Shown: piece after piece, positions 1 through 6,728 of the stretch
Position numbering within the stretch: the stretch's first letter is position 1
Layout of the letters: each line of letters opens with the position of its first letter
Assembly: GCA_947478965.1 (NCBI GenBank)
Contig: CANJXW010000013.1
Span: 1 to 9,092, forward strand
DNA from: Candidatus Nanopelagicaceae bacterium
GTDB taxonomy: Bacteria > Actinomycetota > Actinomycetes > Nanopelagicales > Nanopelagicaceae
Direction: 5' to 3'
DNA: 9,092 nucleotides
Made by a program: the position numbers and the translations under genes
The notes under the pieces: generated by a model
Database searches by the model: none
The model's input: only the letters and a program-made list of their open reading frames with translations
What the model was told of the DNA's origin: nothing

Positions 1-490
1 ATACATCTACAAGGTTTAATAAGTGATCAACATATTGAGTTAACAGATCTTGCTCGCGTTCTAAGCCAAGAGCGCCAAACCCGATAGGCGAGCCTTCATC
101 GACAAAGCGTTCAATCATCAGCAGGCCAGATTCTTTTCCAATTGGCCTAGCTCCACTTAGACATAATTTTATTCCGTTATATTCGGCTGGATTATGGCTA
201 GCTGTAAACATCGCACCTGGGAGATTTAATGTGCCGGCGGCGAAATACAACATATCTGTTGATGCAAGACCTATCCGAGTGACATCAAAACCTAAAGATC
301 TGACGCCTGCTGAAAATGCATCAGCAAAGATGGGTGAAGAAGGGCGCATATCTTCCCCGATGACTACCGTTGCTGGTTCGCGTTCTAACTGCAAGAAGCG
401 AGCAAAGGCAACCCCTGTTGCAAAACAAAAGTCGGGAGTAATTTCAACGTCTACGAGACCTCGAATGTCATATGCTTTAAAAATAGACAC
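1..490 (-). CDS. manB: Phosphomannomutase/phosphoglucomutase, N-terminal part (partial)
   Basis: Alpha-D-phosphohexomutase that interconverts mannose-6-P and mannose-1-P (many members also act on glucose phosphates), a cytoplasmic step toward GDP-mannose. About 163 residues are visible; the C-terminal two thirds lie beyond the left edge. I translated it by hand from a GTG at 488-490. It begins with the family's N-terminal motif KAYDIRG (residues 5-11), then GEDMRPSSP (45-53), and the active-site loop TASHNP (96-101), in which Ser98 is the expected phosphoserine; NGIKL follows at 105-109. The GTG lies 14 bases after the DUF3499 stop, with only a weak purine-rich stretch as ribosome site, so translation is probably coupled. 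Linkage to a ManC-like gene and whiB favours a mannose role, but sugar specificity cannot be read from this part of the protein. Confidence 0.93.
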   Translation of the reverse strand, partial: MSIFKAYDIRGLVDVEITPDFCFATGVAFARFLQLEREPATVVIGEDMRPSSPIFADAFSAGVRSLGFDVTRIGLASTDMLYFAAGTLNLPGAMFTASHNPAEYNGIKLCLSGARPIGKESGLLMIERFVDEGSPIGFGALGLEREQDLLTQYVDHLLNLVDV

Positions 491-504
491 GAATGTTTCC
501 GCTC

Positions 505-891
505 TTACTGTGAAGGTACGGCACGCAAATGGCCACGGCGACCTAAATTTGTCTGTGCACTTGCAGATGAGATCTCATTCTCTTTCTCATCCCTACGAGG
601 ATGAGTTTGAAGAGCTACTTCGCGTACGGCATCTGCGATCGCCATAAGGTCATCTTCTGATGGGCCAACTTCTCCTTGTGCAAGATCTTCTTTCATCACA
701 CTCCAACCATTTGGCACGGTTAATTTCTTGCCATGGCTTTCGCACAGGTCATAAGCATGGGGCTCAGAAAAGGTCGCAAGTGGTCCAATGACGGCAGTTG
801 ATTCAGAGTAAATATAGGTAAGAGTCATAGAAGCGATGGATCGACAGCTAACACGAGAGCATCCTCGTCCAGATCTCGCTTGTGCGTTCAT
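505..891 (-). CDS. DUF3499 family zinc-ribbon-like protein
   Basis: Small actinobacterial protein of unknown function, 128 residues from the ATG at 889-891. It has a CxxxxC pair (Cys11, Cys16) and a later CxxH (Cys50, His53), which together look like a zinc-binding site. The family motifs TLTYIYSESTAVIGPLA (23-39) and EPHAYDLCESHG (43-54) are present, as is the conserved tail GRRGHLRAVP (117-126). No signal peptide or membrane segment is visible, so it is probably cytoplasmic. In other actinobacteria it sits next to manB, as here. The frame stays open upstream to a TTG at 919-921 (10 more residues), but the ATG gives the usual family start just before the first cysteine pair. Neither start has a good Shine-Dalgarno, so reinitiation after the DUF5719 gene is likely. 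Family call firm; function unknown. Confidence 0.9.
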   Translation of the reverse strand: MNAQARSGRGCSRVSCRSIASMTLTYIYSESTAVIGPLATFSEPHAYDLCESHGKKLTVPNGWSVMKEDLAQGEVGPSEDDLMAIADAVREVALQTHPRRDEKENEISSASAQTNLGRRGHLRAVPSQ

Positions 892-933
892 GAGTGCAAG
901 GCTAGTGGCGCGGTTGCACAATCGTTGGGATTT

Positions 934-2247
934 TCAAGGAGTTAAGACACGAATATTTGAGGTTGGAATCGATGACTTCGCTAACGAACTTCCCGATGCG
1001 AGTGGGAAATATCCATATCCACTCTTGCTGCTCACCAGGGCGCCTGCGTAAATTTCTCTTCCAATCTGGCTAAAGGTGACCGAGGCAACTCCCTCAGGCA
1101 CTTGGAAGAGAGCAATATCTTGACCGCGCACTCTTTGAACTCCACGCTTTCCATTTGAATAAGCCAGGTTGATGGTCACATCAACGCTTTCTCCCGTAAA
1201 GATAAATTGAGGAGATAGTCCAGCGACAGCAATTTTAAACTCGGTGAGCGCTGGCGCTGCAGTGCTCCATATAAAGTCAGATTTGTTATAGGCATAGGTA
1301 TCTGAATATATGCCCGCGACTATCGGTTGGTCGGATGAAATGCTTATTCCGAATTTTCCAGCTGCCATATTTGGATTTAATTTTAGCGCTAGTACTTTTC
1401 CACGCGCGATTGATTTATTTTCAAATCCAACGGGGATGAAACTACCATCTGTTGATATCACTTTGACATCAATCCTTGCGTCAAACTCACCAGGATTGAG
1501 GATGCGTAGTGTGTGACTCAAAGTTGTCTTACGATTTCCAACGCTGCGGACAAGATGTGGAATTGCAGGAATATTTACAATCTTTGCTGGGGCTTCTGTC
1601 GAGTTGATGAGATCTCCACCGAGGGCCTTAAGTCCACGTCCACGTTCATCAGATAAAAATGCGCTCAACCGTCCAGAGCGCGTGATGACATGAATAACTA
1701 ATTCGCGTGAACCTGGAGATAACGAATCAAGTCCAATTGTTACTTGCGAATCTGCCTTAAGAGTTACTGCTCGTGTGAGCTCGGGGCCAGATTCATTCCA
1801 TATTTCAATATCTGCAACTGCGGTACTGAGGCCACTATTTACCAAGAGTAGCTTTCCTTGGGTCGTTACATCTGCAATGCCCCCAACAAACCATTGTGAA
1901 GCAGTTGATGCAGAGCAAAGGCTAGTTCCCACCCATTTACCCAACCGAACTTGGAAAGATACCGGCGTAACTCCCTGCGCATCAATGACAACTGCGCTAT
2001 CTCGTTGCGTGTAGCGAAGCTTTTTTGCAGCTTTGAGAGCAAGTGACTTTGATCCAATAACGCGAAGTGGCATCTTTGTTGAGCTGAGAGAAACCGCACC
2101 CGTAAGACCAGATGGAACGGGAGAGCAAACAACCGGTGGATAGGTGAGTGAAAATTTCTCACCAGATACCGTTGAATGGATGAGATTTGTGGCAAGGACG
2201 ACAGCGCCCAAAGCTGCAATGAGTCCGAGTGGACGAGAGAGCTTCAT
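934..2247 (-). CDS. DUF5719 family membrane-anchored extracytoplasmic protein
   Basis: 437 residues. A short basic N-terminus (MKLSR) is followed by a hydrophobic segment at about 6-24, read as an uncleaved signal anchor or signal peptide; the rest would lie outside the membrane. The body is beta-rich and Ser/Thr/Gly-rich with no enzymatic motif I recognise. Cys41 and Cys111 are the only two cysteines and could form a disulfide. WFVGG (119-123) and LLLVNSGL (133-140) match motifs recalled for the DUF5719 family. The ATG overlaps the glycosyltransferase stop by four bases (ATGA) and is preceded by a strong GAGGAG at 2253-2258, spaced 5 bases, which fixes the start. Tight coupling to the GT suggests an accessory role in making or presenting a surface glycan; that is inference from context only. 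Confidence 0.85.
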   Translation of the reverse strand: MKLSRPLGLIAALGAVVLATNLIHSTVSGEKFSLTYPPVVCSPVPSGLTGAVSLSSTKMPLRVIGSKSLALKAAKKLRYTQRDSAVVIDAQGVTPVSFQVRLGKWVGTSLCSASTASQWFVGGIADVTTQGKLLLVNSGLSTAVADIEIWNESGPELTRAVTLKADSQVTIGLDSLSPGSRELVIHVITRSGRLSAFLSDERGRGLKALGGDLINSTEAPAKIVNIPAIPHLVRSVGNRKTTLSHTLRILNPGEFDARIDVKVISTDGSFIPVGFENKSIARGKVLALKLNPNMAAGKFGISISSDQPIVAGIYSDTYAYNKSDFIWSTAAPALTEFKIAVAGLSPQFIFTGESVDVTINLAYSNGKRGVQRVRGQDIALFQVPEGVASVTFSQIGREIYAGALVSSKSGYGYFPLASGSSLAKSSIPTSNIRVLTP

Positions 2248-5200
2248 GCTAACTCCTCTTCTGAAATCTCTCGACGACGACGCCCACCTGGAAGAGCAAG
2301 AACAATGGTCGTTACGAGAAAGATAATCTCAAGTGAGATCCATCCGCGACGAAGTGACCCATCGAAAAGTACGCTCACTTCGCCTGCTTCAAGAACGCTA
2401 AAAACAGGTAAGCCATCTTCACTCTTTGTGCGATCAAGCCGGGAGCCACTTTGTAATATCTGCCAATGACGACTGTAACTCTCTGTCAAAGTGATAGTGC
2501 CTGGGCCTGTCACGAGTAACGCTTGAGAAATCTCATTAGGAGTAATCAGCGATCTATTTCCTTTTAGATCCGTGTAGATCAGCGATCCTGAAATACCTGA
2601 GACTTTCCAGACGATACCGGCTCCTGTTGAGGATGCTCGAGTAAAGCCACCAAGCCCATCGATTACCCGAGTGATGTTTTTAGCAACAGGACTTTTCACA
2701 AACAAATATTTGATTCCATATGCAGCAAGAGTTGAACTACTTGAGATTCCAGTGCTGTCGGCCAGCTCACGGACGGCTTGAGTTATTTTAATATTCTCTG
2801 CAGGCGCAACATCGGGCTCACCAAGAGTGATATCTCCACCGCGGGCGATATAAAAACTTAAGGAAGGGCTAGAGATTGAACCACTCTGCCGAATCACGAG
2901 AATCTTGGCATCCTTTTCAACGCTCAGGAATGCAGGTAGTACAGATTCCGTAGAACTGCGAACAGGAGAATTTGCACCTTCACTAAAAATCCACGATACC
3001 GATGCAACAGAGTAAATTGTCGTCACAACAATTAAGAGCGCAGCAGAATAATGACGAAAATTTAGATGTGTTGCAATAAGACGTTCTCGGATTTGATCTA
3101 GGAGAATTACCGAAGCACAGATCGCTCCGAGGGTTGCACATGAAATGAGAGTTCCAGAGTAAAGAGAAGCAGGCGCATAAGTGCCATGGCCAGAGATTGA
3201 AAAAGCGCTCAAGAGCGATGCAAAGAAGAGAAATACAAGACTCATTTCTGCGATGACTCGGGCGCGAGTGATAGAGAAGAGAGAAATCAGCAAGACAAAA
3301 GCGATCGGACTCATGGCCCACCAAGGAAGTGCTCCAACCCCGCCTGGATTTCCCAGTAATGAAAGATTTGGACCTCCTCCCGACAAGAGGAATCCACTAT
3401 CGAGAAGAAGTCTCCGTGGAGTTCGAAGTAGCTCAAAGCTCCAGGGCGCAGTTAAAAGCAAGGGCGTGAAGAGCACCGCCAAACGCTTAGCAATCCGAGC
3501 TTTAAAGAGGGCCTCTTTAATATTTCGGTGAGACGTCACATAGTCCTGATAGATCGAAAATCCAAGAATTACTACTGAGATAAGAAATGCAATGGGTGAG
3601 AAGGATGAAATCACTCCAATAAGCAAGGCGATTGAAAAAATTCTTCTCCATGACATTTTCTCAACATGGCTCCAGCCCATTGTTATTAATATCAAGATTG
3701 GAAGTAGAGCTAAGACCACCACAGTGCTTACTCGTCCTGCATTAATTGCAGTAATTGCGACTGGCGAAATTGCATAAAGTCCGGCAGAAAGCGATGCAAG
3801 CCAGTGATTTTCAGTAAAGCGCTTAAGAAGAAGATACGAGGTGAGAAAAAGTACGAGAGGAGTAATGAAGAATAGAAAACTTATCAGAAGGGGTACATTT
3901 CCAAAAAATAGGAATGAAAGAATTGCAAGGAGTGCAATCCACGGTGGCGCTGCTGCAGATGAACCCATCCCAACATAATGCCAACCACTTAAATAACTTT
4001 GCCACAAATCTCGAGCTCCTGGAAGCTGAGCTGGTAGCGCGCCACCGCTCAATGATCCGAAGCGATTTCGCGCCCAGATTAAAGAAATAACGAGAATGAG
4101 AAAGAAGGTAAGAAAGAGTGGGCGCCTAAAGAGTGATCGCCAGGACGAAGAGTTTGCTGGCACTAGGAGATCTTCATCTTCAAGAGACTGTGCAACTAGT
4201 GGTTGATCAGTAATCTCAGAGAATTCTTGTGGAAAAATCTGCGATCTCATCCATGAAAGAGATCGTGACCAACTCAAACGAATTTGGGTCCACCGAGGAG
4301 GAATAAAAGGTGAGATAACGCGCGGGGAAATTAATCGGAGTTTGCGACGCTGGCGTCGTGCAGTAATTAACTCTGCTGGATGCAAGAAGAGCGTTCCGAT
4401 TGCGAGAATTTCATCGGCTGCGTAACCGGGTAACTTTGCAAAAAGGTAACCAACTGAGCGAAAAATCGCACCACTGAGTATTTGCAGCGTTAGTAGTGGC
4501 AAAATCCACCACGAAGAATTTACTAAGAGAACATATGCAGCGTTACGACGATCGAGAAGACGAGGACGATGTAAAAATGCGCCTTCTACATCAACGCTTC
4601 GTCTCTCTGATGCCGAAGCCTCAGCATGAAATGCCACTGCATCAGTGACTGCAATAACGCCATGACCTGCTACGCGAACTCTCCAGCCAAAATCAACATC
4701 ATCGCGAAAGAGTTCAAGATTGGGATCAAAACCACCAAGCTCTTCGAAAACATCACGGCGGATGAGCGCACCTGCCGTACTTACAGAGAGAACATCATGA
4801 ATGCCATCGCGTTGTCCTTGATCGTATTCAGACGGTTCAAGCCCAGTCCAGCGAGCGCCATTTGCTGCAATGCTGATACCGACTTCTAAGAGATGAGTGT
4901 GATCGTGCCACCCAAGAAGTTTCGGTCCTGCCATAACAACGTTGGGACGAGTGGAGAGCGCTTCAAGAAGAGCGGCAAGTGCTCCTCGCGCAGGAGAGAG
5001 ATCATCATGCAAGATCCAAAGCCATTCATCATTACCTGGAACCATCGCTGGTAGTGAACTCACTGCATTCGAGATTGCTTCGCCAAATCCAACAGTGCGT
5101 TCCATTTGTATCACTGGAATTCGTGCACCTTTAAGAAGTTTTACTGATGAGTCAAGGGATCCCGTATCGACTGCAATCATGTGATCTACTGAGTGTTCTT

Positions 5201-5285
5201 GTGAAGTGATCGCTGCAACAACTTCGGGAAGCCATGTTGCACCGTCATGAACTACAAGGATCGCAGTGACGCGATGTGCGTTCAT
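2244..5285 (-). CDS. Large glycosyltransferase: GT2 domain fused to a multi-pass membrane region and an ectodomain
   Basis: 1013 residues. Residues 1-245 form a GT2 domain: AVDTGSLDSS (38-47) matches the nucleotide-binding VDNGSTD-type motif, HDD (93-95) is the metal/donor-phosphate region, and GGFDPNLELFRDDVDFGWR (184-202) is the acceptor/catalytic motif with the usual ED seen as DD. A hydrophobic stretch near 252-277 follows, then a basic cytoplasmic linker (about 305-388), then roughly ten membrane segments from about 388 to 767. Within these, WHYVGMGS (435-442) and APPW (446-449) resemble actinobacterial GT-C/AftD-like enzymes. Residues about 770-980 look extracytoplasmic, and a last helix (about 983-999) ends in RRRR. 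It starts 5 bases after the whiB stop with no strong Shine-Dalgarno, so is probably coupled. It likely transfers a sugar to an envelope polymer; donor and acceptor are unknown. Confidence 0.88.
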   Translation of the reverse strand: MNAHRVTAILVVHDGATWLPEVVAAITSQEHSVDHMIAVDTGSLDSSVKLLKGARIPVIQMERTVGFGEAISNAVSSLPAMVPGNDEWLWILHDDLSPARGALAALLEALSTRPNVVMAGPKLLGWHDHTHLLEVGISIAANGARWTGLEPSEYDQGQRDGIHDVLSVSTAGALIRRDVFEELGGFDPNLELFRDDVDFGWRVRVAGHGVIAVTDAVAFHAEASASERRSVDVEGAFLHRPRLLDRRNAAYVLLVNSSWWILPLLTLQILSGAIFRSVGYLFAKLPGYAADEILAIGTLFLHPAELITARRQRRKLRLISPRVISPFIPPRWTQIRLSWSRSLSWMRSQIFPQEFSEITDQPLVAQSLEDEDLLVPANSSSWRSLFRRPLFLTFFLILVISLIWARNRFGSLSGGALPAQLPGARDLWQSYLSGWHYVGMGSSAAAPPWIALLAILSFLFFGNVPLLISFLFFITPLVLFLTSYLLLKRFTENHWLASLSAGLYAISPVAITAINAGRVSTVVVLALLPILILITMGWSHVEKMSWRRIFSIALLIGVISSFSPIAFLISVVILGFSIYQDYVTSHRNIKEALFKARIAKRLAVLFTPLLLTAPWSFELLRTPRRLLLDSGFLLSGGGPNLSLLGNPGGVGALPWWAMSPIAFVLLISLFSITRARVIAEMSLVFLFFASLLSAFSISGHGTYAPASLYSGTLISCATLGAICASVILLDQIRERLIATHLNFRHYSAALLIVVTTIYSVASVSWIFSEGANSPVRSSTESVLPAFLSVEKDAKILVIRQSGSISSPSLSFYIARGGDITLGEPDVAPAENIKITQAVRELADSTGISSSSTLAAYGIKYLFVKSPVAKNITRVIDGLGGFTRASSTGAGIVWKVSGISGSLIYTDLKGNRSLITPNEISQALLVTGPGTITLTESYSRHWQILQSGSRLDRTKSEDGLPVFSVLEAGEVSVLFDGSLRRGWISLEIIFLVTTIVLALPGGRRRREISEEELA

Positions 5286-5290
5286 CAGAT

Positions 5291-5599
5291 CTACGCTGGG
5301 CGGCGCTTCAAACGGCGGCGCTCACGTTCGGAGAGGCCACCCCAAATGCCAAAGCGTTCATCATGTGCAAGTGCGTATTCAAGACACTCTTGGCGTACAT
5401 CGCACGAGAGACAGACGCGCTTGGCTTCGCGAGTTGATCCACCTTTTTCAGGGAAGAAAGCTTCTGGGTCGGTCTGGGCGCAGAGTGCGCGCTCTTGCCA
5501 AGAGAGTTCAATATTCTCTCCATTGGCTAATTGAATAGTTGGTCCAGCAGTGGGTGCTGATGTCTTGCCAGTCGAAGTTGCTTCTGGGCGAATCGGCAT
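5291..5599 (-). CDS. whiB: WhiB-family iron-sulfur transcriptional regulator
   Basis: 102 residues from the ATG at 5597-5599. It has the four cluster-binding cysteines Cys40, Cys63, Cys66 and Cys72 (C...CxxCxxxxxC), the beta-turn GIWGG (84-88), and a basic C-terminal tail (RERRRLKRR) that contacts DNA. WhiB proteins carry a [4Fe-4S] cluster and act with the main sigma factor; WhiB/WhmD/WhiB2 members control septation and division. Genomic context next to the GT, DUF5719, DUF3499 and manB genes points to the WhiB/WhiB2 branch rather than WhiB1, 3 or 7. A GTG two codons upstream (5603-5605) is rejected because AAGGAG would be only 2 bases away; the spacing to this ATG is 8. First gene of the envelope block, with its own promoter and a structured leader. 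Confidence 0.95.
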   Translation of the reverse strand: MPIRPEATSTGKTSAPTAGPTIQLANGENIELSWQERALCAQTDPEAFFPEKGGSTREAKRVCLSCDVRQECLEYALAHDERFGIWGGLSERERRRLKRRPA

Positions 5600-5632
5600 G
5601 GGCACATCTCCTTACAAACAGTAGGCGCCCAT
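5598..5632 (-). other. Possible start-codon-sequestering hairpin in the whiB leader
   Basis: On the minus strand ATGGGCGC (5632-5625) can pair with GTGCCCAT (5605-5598) as 8 pairs, one of them G-U. The 19-base loop contains the AAGGAG, and the 3' arm includes the first two bases of the ATG. The pairing is seen in the sequence; regulation is inference. Confidence 0.4.
5608..5613 (-). promoter_or_regulatory. Ribosome binding site of whiB
   Basis: AAGGAG read on the minus strand, 8 bases before the ATG at 5597-5599. It decides between that ATG and the GTG at 5603-5605. It would fall in the loop of the alternative leader hairpin at 5598-5632. Confidence 0.85.
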
Positions 5633-5645
5633 TTCGAAAGTGGGC
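5627..5645 (-). other. Stem-loop in the whiB leader, competing with the start-codon hairpin
   Basis: On the minus strand GCCCA (5645-5641) pairs with TGGGC (5631-5627); inside, TT pairs with AA around a TCGA loop, leaving a single C bulge. It lies shortly after the predicted transcription start. Its 3' arm is the same TGGGC used by the hairpin at 5598-5632, so the two cannot form together. No U-run follows, so it is not a standard terminator. Confidence 0.45.
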
Positions 5646-5658
5646 TCTCTAGAACCGA

Positions 5659-5674
5659 ATTACACGCTTGTAAT
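5659..5674. promoter_or_regulatory. Inverted repeat over the whiB -10 box (candidate operator)
   Basis: ATTACA-4-TGTAAT, a perfect 6+6 dyad. On the minus strand its right arm is exactly the predicted -10 hexamer and its left arm lies in the spacer, so a protein bound here would block or reshape open complex formation. The repeat is seen directly; the role is inference, and part of the symmetry could be chance because TGTAAT is also promoter-like. Confidence 0.45.
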
Positions 5675-5687
5675 CCCTTTTAGTCAA
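5659..5687 (-). promoter_or_regulatory. Predicted promoter of whiB and the downstream envelope genes
   Basis: Minus-strand TTGACT (5687-5682), a 17-base spacer, then TGTAAT (5664-5659): one mismatch from consensus in each box at ideal spacing. The start would fall near 5652, giving a leader of roughly 53 bases. It probably drives whiB, the GT, DUF5719, DUF3499 and manB. The gap upstream shows no clear terminator, so readthrough from the nucleotidyltransferase gene is also possible. Confidence 0.65.
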
Positions 5688-5745
5688 GTCCGAAGGGAAC
5701 AGAAATGGTCAAAAATCTTGGAGCCACTAGCGAAAAATGGGTGTT

Positions 5746-6717
5746 TTAGGGTAGGGAAATTGGCAAAGTCTGGGTACGAGAGTGAAATGTACGCTCAAAA
5801 TTAGTAATTTTCGCAACAGTAGCTCCGTGGGAGATAAAGGAATGTGCAATGTGGCAGCCCTCGCCAATGGAAACTCCATCGCCAATGATCGAACCTTCGA
5901 TAACGACATCTGACCCGATTTGGCAATCACGACCGATAGATGTTCCCCCAGATATCTGCGTGCGCTCCCCGATCGTTGTGCCTTTGCCTGCCAGATAGGG
6001 ACCGGCGACAAGATCTCGAGAGCCTTTAAAGAGCGCAGCTGGAGTTCCGACATCCAACCAATAGGACTGCTCGTGATAACCATAGATAGGGCTTCCATCT
6101 TTGACTAAGCGCGGAAAGGTTTCACGCTCAATACTGACAACTTTTCCCTGTGGAATTTCATCGATTGTTTTTGCACTAAAGATGTAACAACCCGCATTGA
6201 TCGAACGAGTAATCGGGTTCTCCATCTTTTCAAGAAAATCCGTGACTCGGCCATCACTATCAGTGGGAACACATCCAAATGCTCGCGCATCTTCGACATC
6301 GATAAGGTGCAAAGTAACTTCTGCGCCTTTGGTTTTATGAAATGCAAGTTGCGCAGAAATATCATGTTTACTCAGAACATCACCGTTGAAAATGACAAAT
6401 GTTTCGCCGCGGCGTTGATCTGGAGATAAAACATCAGCAGCGTTACGAATAGCTCCCCCAGTACCAAGGGGCTCCTTTTCAACTGCATAGAGCAGATTCA
6501 TTCCCCACTGTGACCCATCACCAAAATATGGAATGAAAACTTCGGAGAGATACGAAGTAGCCAAGATGACAGTAGTAATGCCTGCTTTTTTGGCAGCCAT
6601 TAATTGATGTTCTGTTACAGGAAGTCCCCCAACGGGCAACATGGGCTTGGGAATCTCGTTAGTCAACGGTGCAAGGCGAGAGCCGAGACCACCTACAAGA
6701 AGTATTCCAATTGCCAT
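5746..6717 (-). CDS. manC: Nucleotidyltransferase with hexapeptide repeats, probable mannose-1-phosphate guanylyltransferase
   Basis: 323 residues. It would catalyse NTP + sugar-1-P to NDP-sugar + PPi, probably GTP + Man-1-P to GDP-mannose. The N-terminal pyrophosphorylase fold shows GGLGSRLAPLT (9-19), PKPMLPVGG (23-31) with the expected catalytic Lys24, EPLGTGGA (82-89), NGD (111-113) whose Asp is the metal ligand, FLEK (161-164), NAGCYIF (174-180) and WLDVGTP (220-226). From about 239 to 300 there are left-handed beta-helix hexapeptide repeats (TTIGER, TSIGRD, VSIGEG). The length is near that of small actinobacterial ManC/RmlA2-type enzymes. It starts 11 bases after the dapC stop with no strong Shine-Dalgarno, so is probably co-translated. 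Glucose-1-P specificity cannot be excluded from sequence; linkage to manB and whiB favours mannose. Confidence 0.85.
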   Translation of the reverse strand: MAIGILLVGGLGSRLAPLTNEIPKPMLPVGGLPVTEHQLMAAKKAGITTVILATSYLSEVFIPYFGDGSQWGMNLLYAVEKEPLGTGGAIRNAADVLSPDQRRGETFVIFNGDVLSKHDISAQLAFHKTKGAEVTLHLIDVEDARAFGCVPTDSDGRVTDFLEKMENPITRSINAGCYIFSAKTIDEIPQGKVVSIERETFPRLVKDGSPIYGYHEQSYWLDVGTPAALFKGSRDLVAGPYLAGKGTTIGERTQISGGTSIGRDCQIGSDVVIEGSIIGDGVSIGEGCHIAHSFISHGATVAKITNFERTFHSRTQTLPISLP

Positions 6718-6728
6718 GGCGTCTTTAA

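Noticed and set aside
231..647. Plus-strand open frame of 138 codons antisense to manB and DUF3499
   Set aside because: Its protein shows no family motifs and it lies opposite two well-supported genes.
2983..5184. Several plus- and minus-strand open frames of 60-116 codons within the glycosyltransferase gene
   Set aside because: All are shadows of the long GT frame, with low-complexity or cysteine-rich translations and no recognisable motifs.
5291..5605. WhiB starting at the GTG at 5603-5605
   Set aside because: AAGGAG would be only 2 bases from the GTG; the ATG at 5597-5599 has an 8-base spacing.
5600..5745. Intrinsic terminator after the manC-like gene
   Set aside because: No GC-rich stem followed by a T-run on the minus strand was found; the only good stem (5627-5645) lies in the whiB leader and lacks a T-run.
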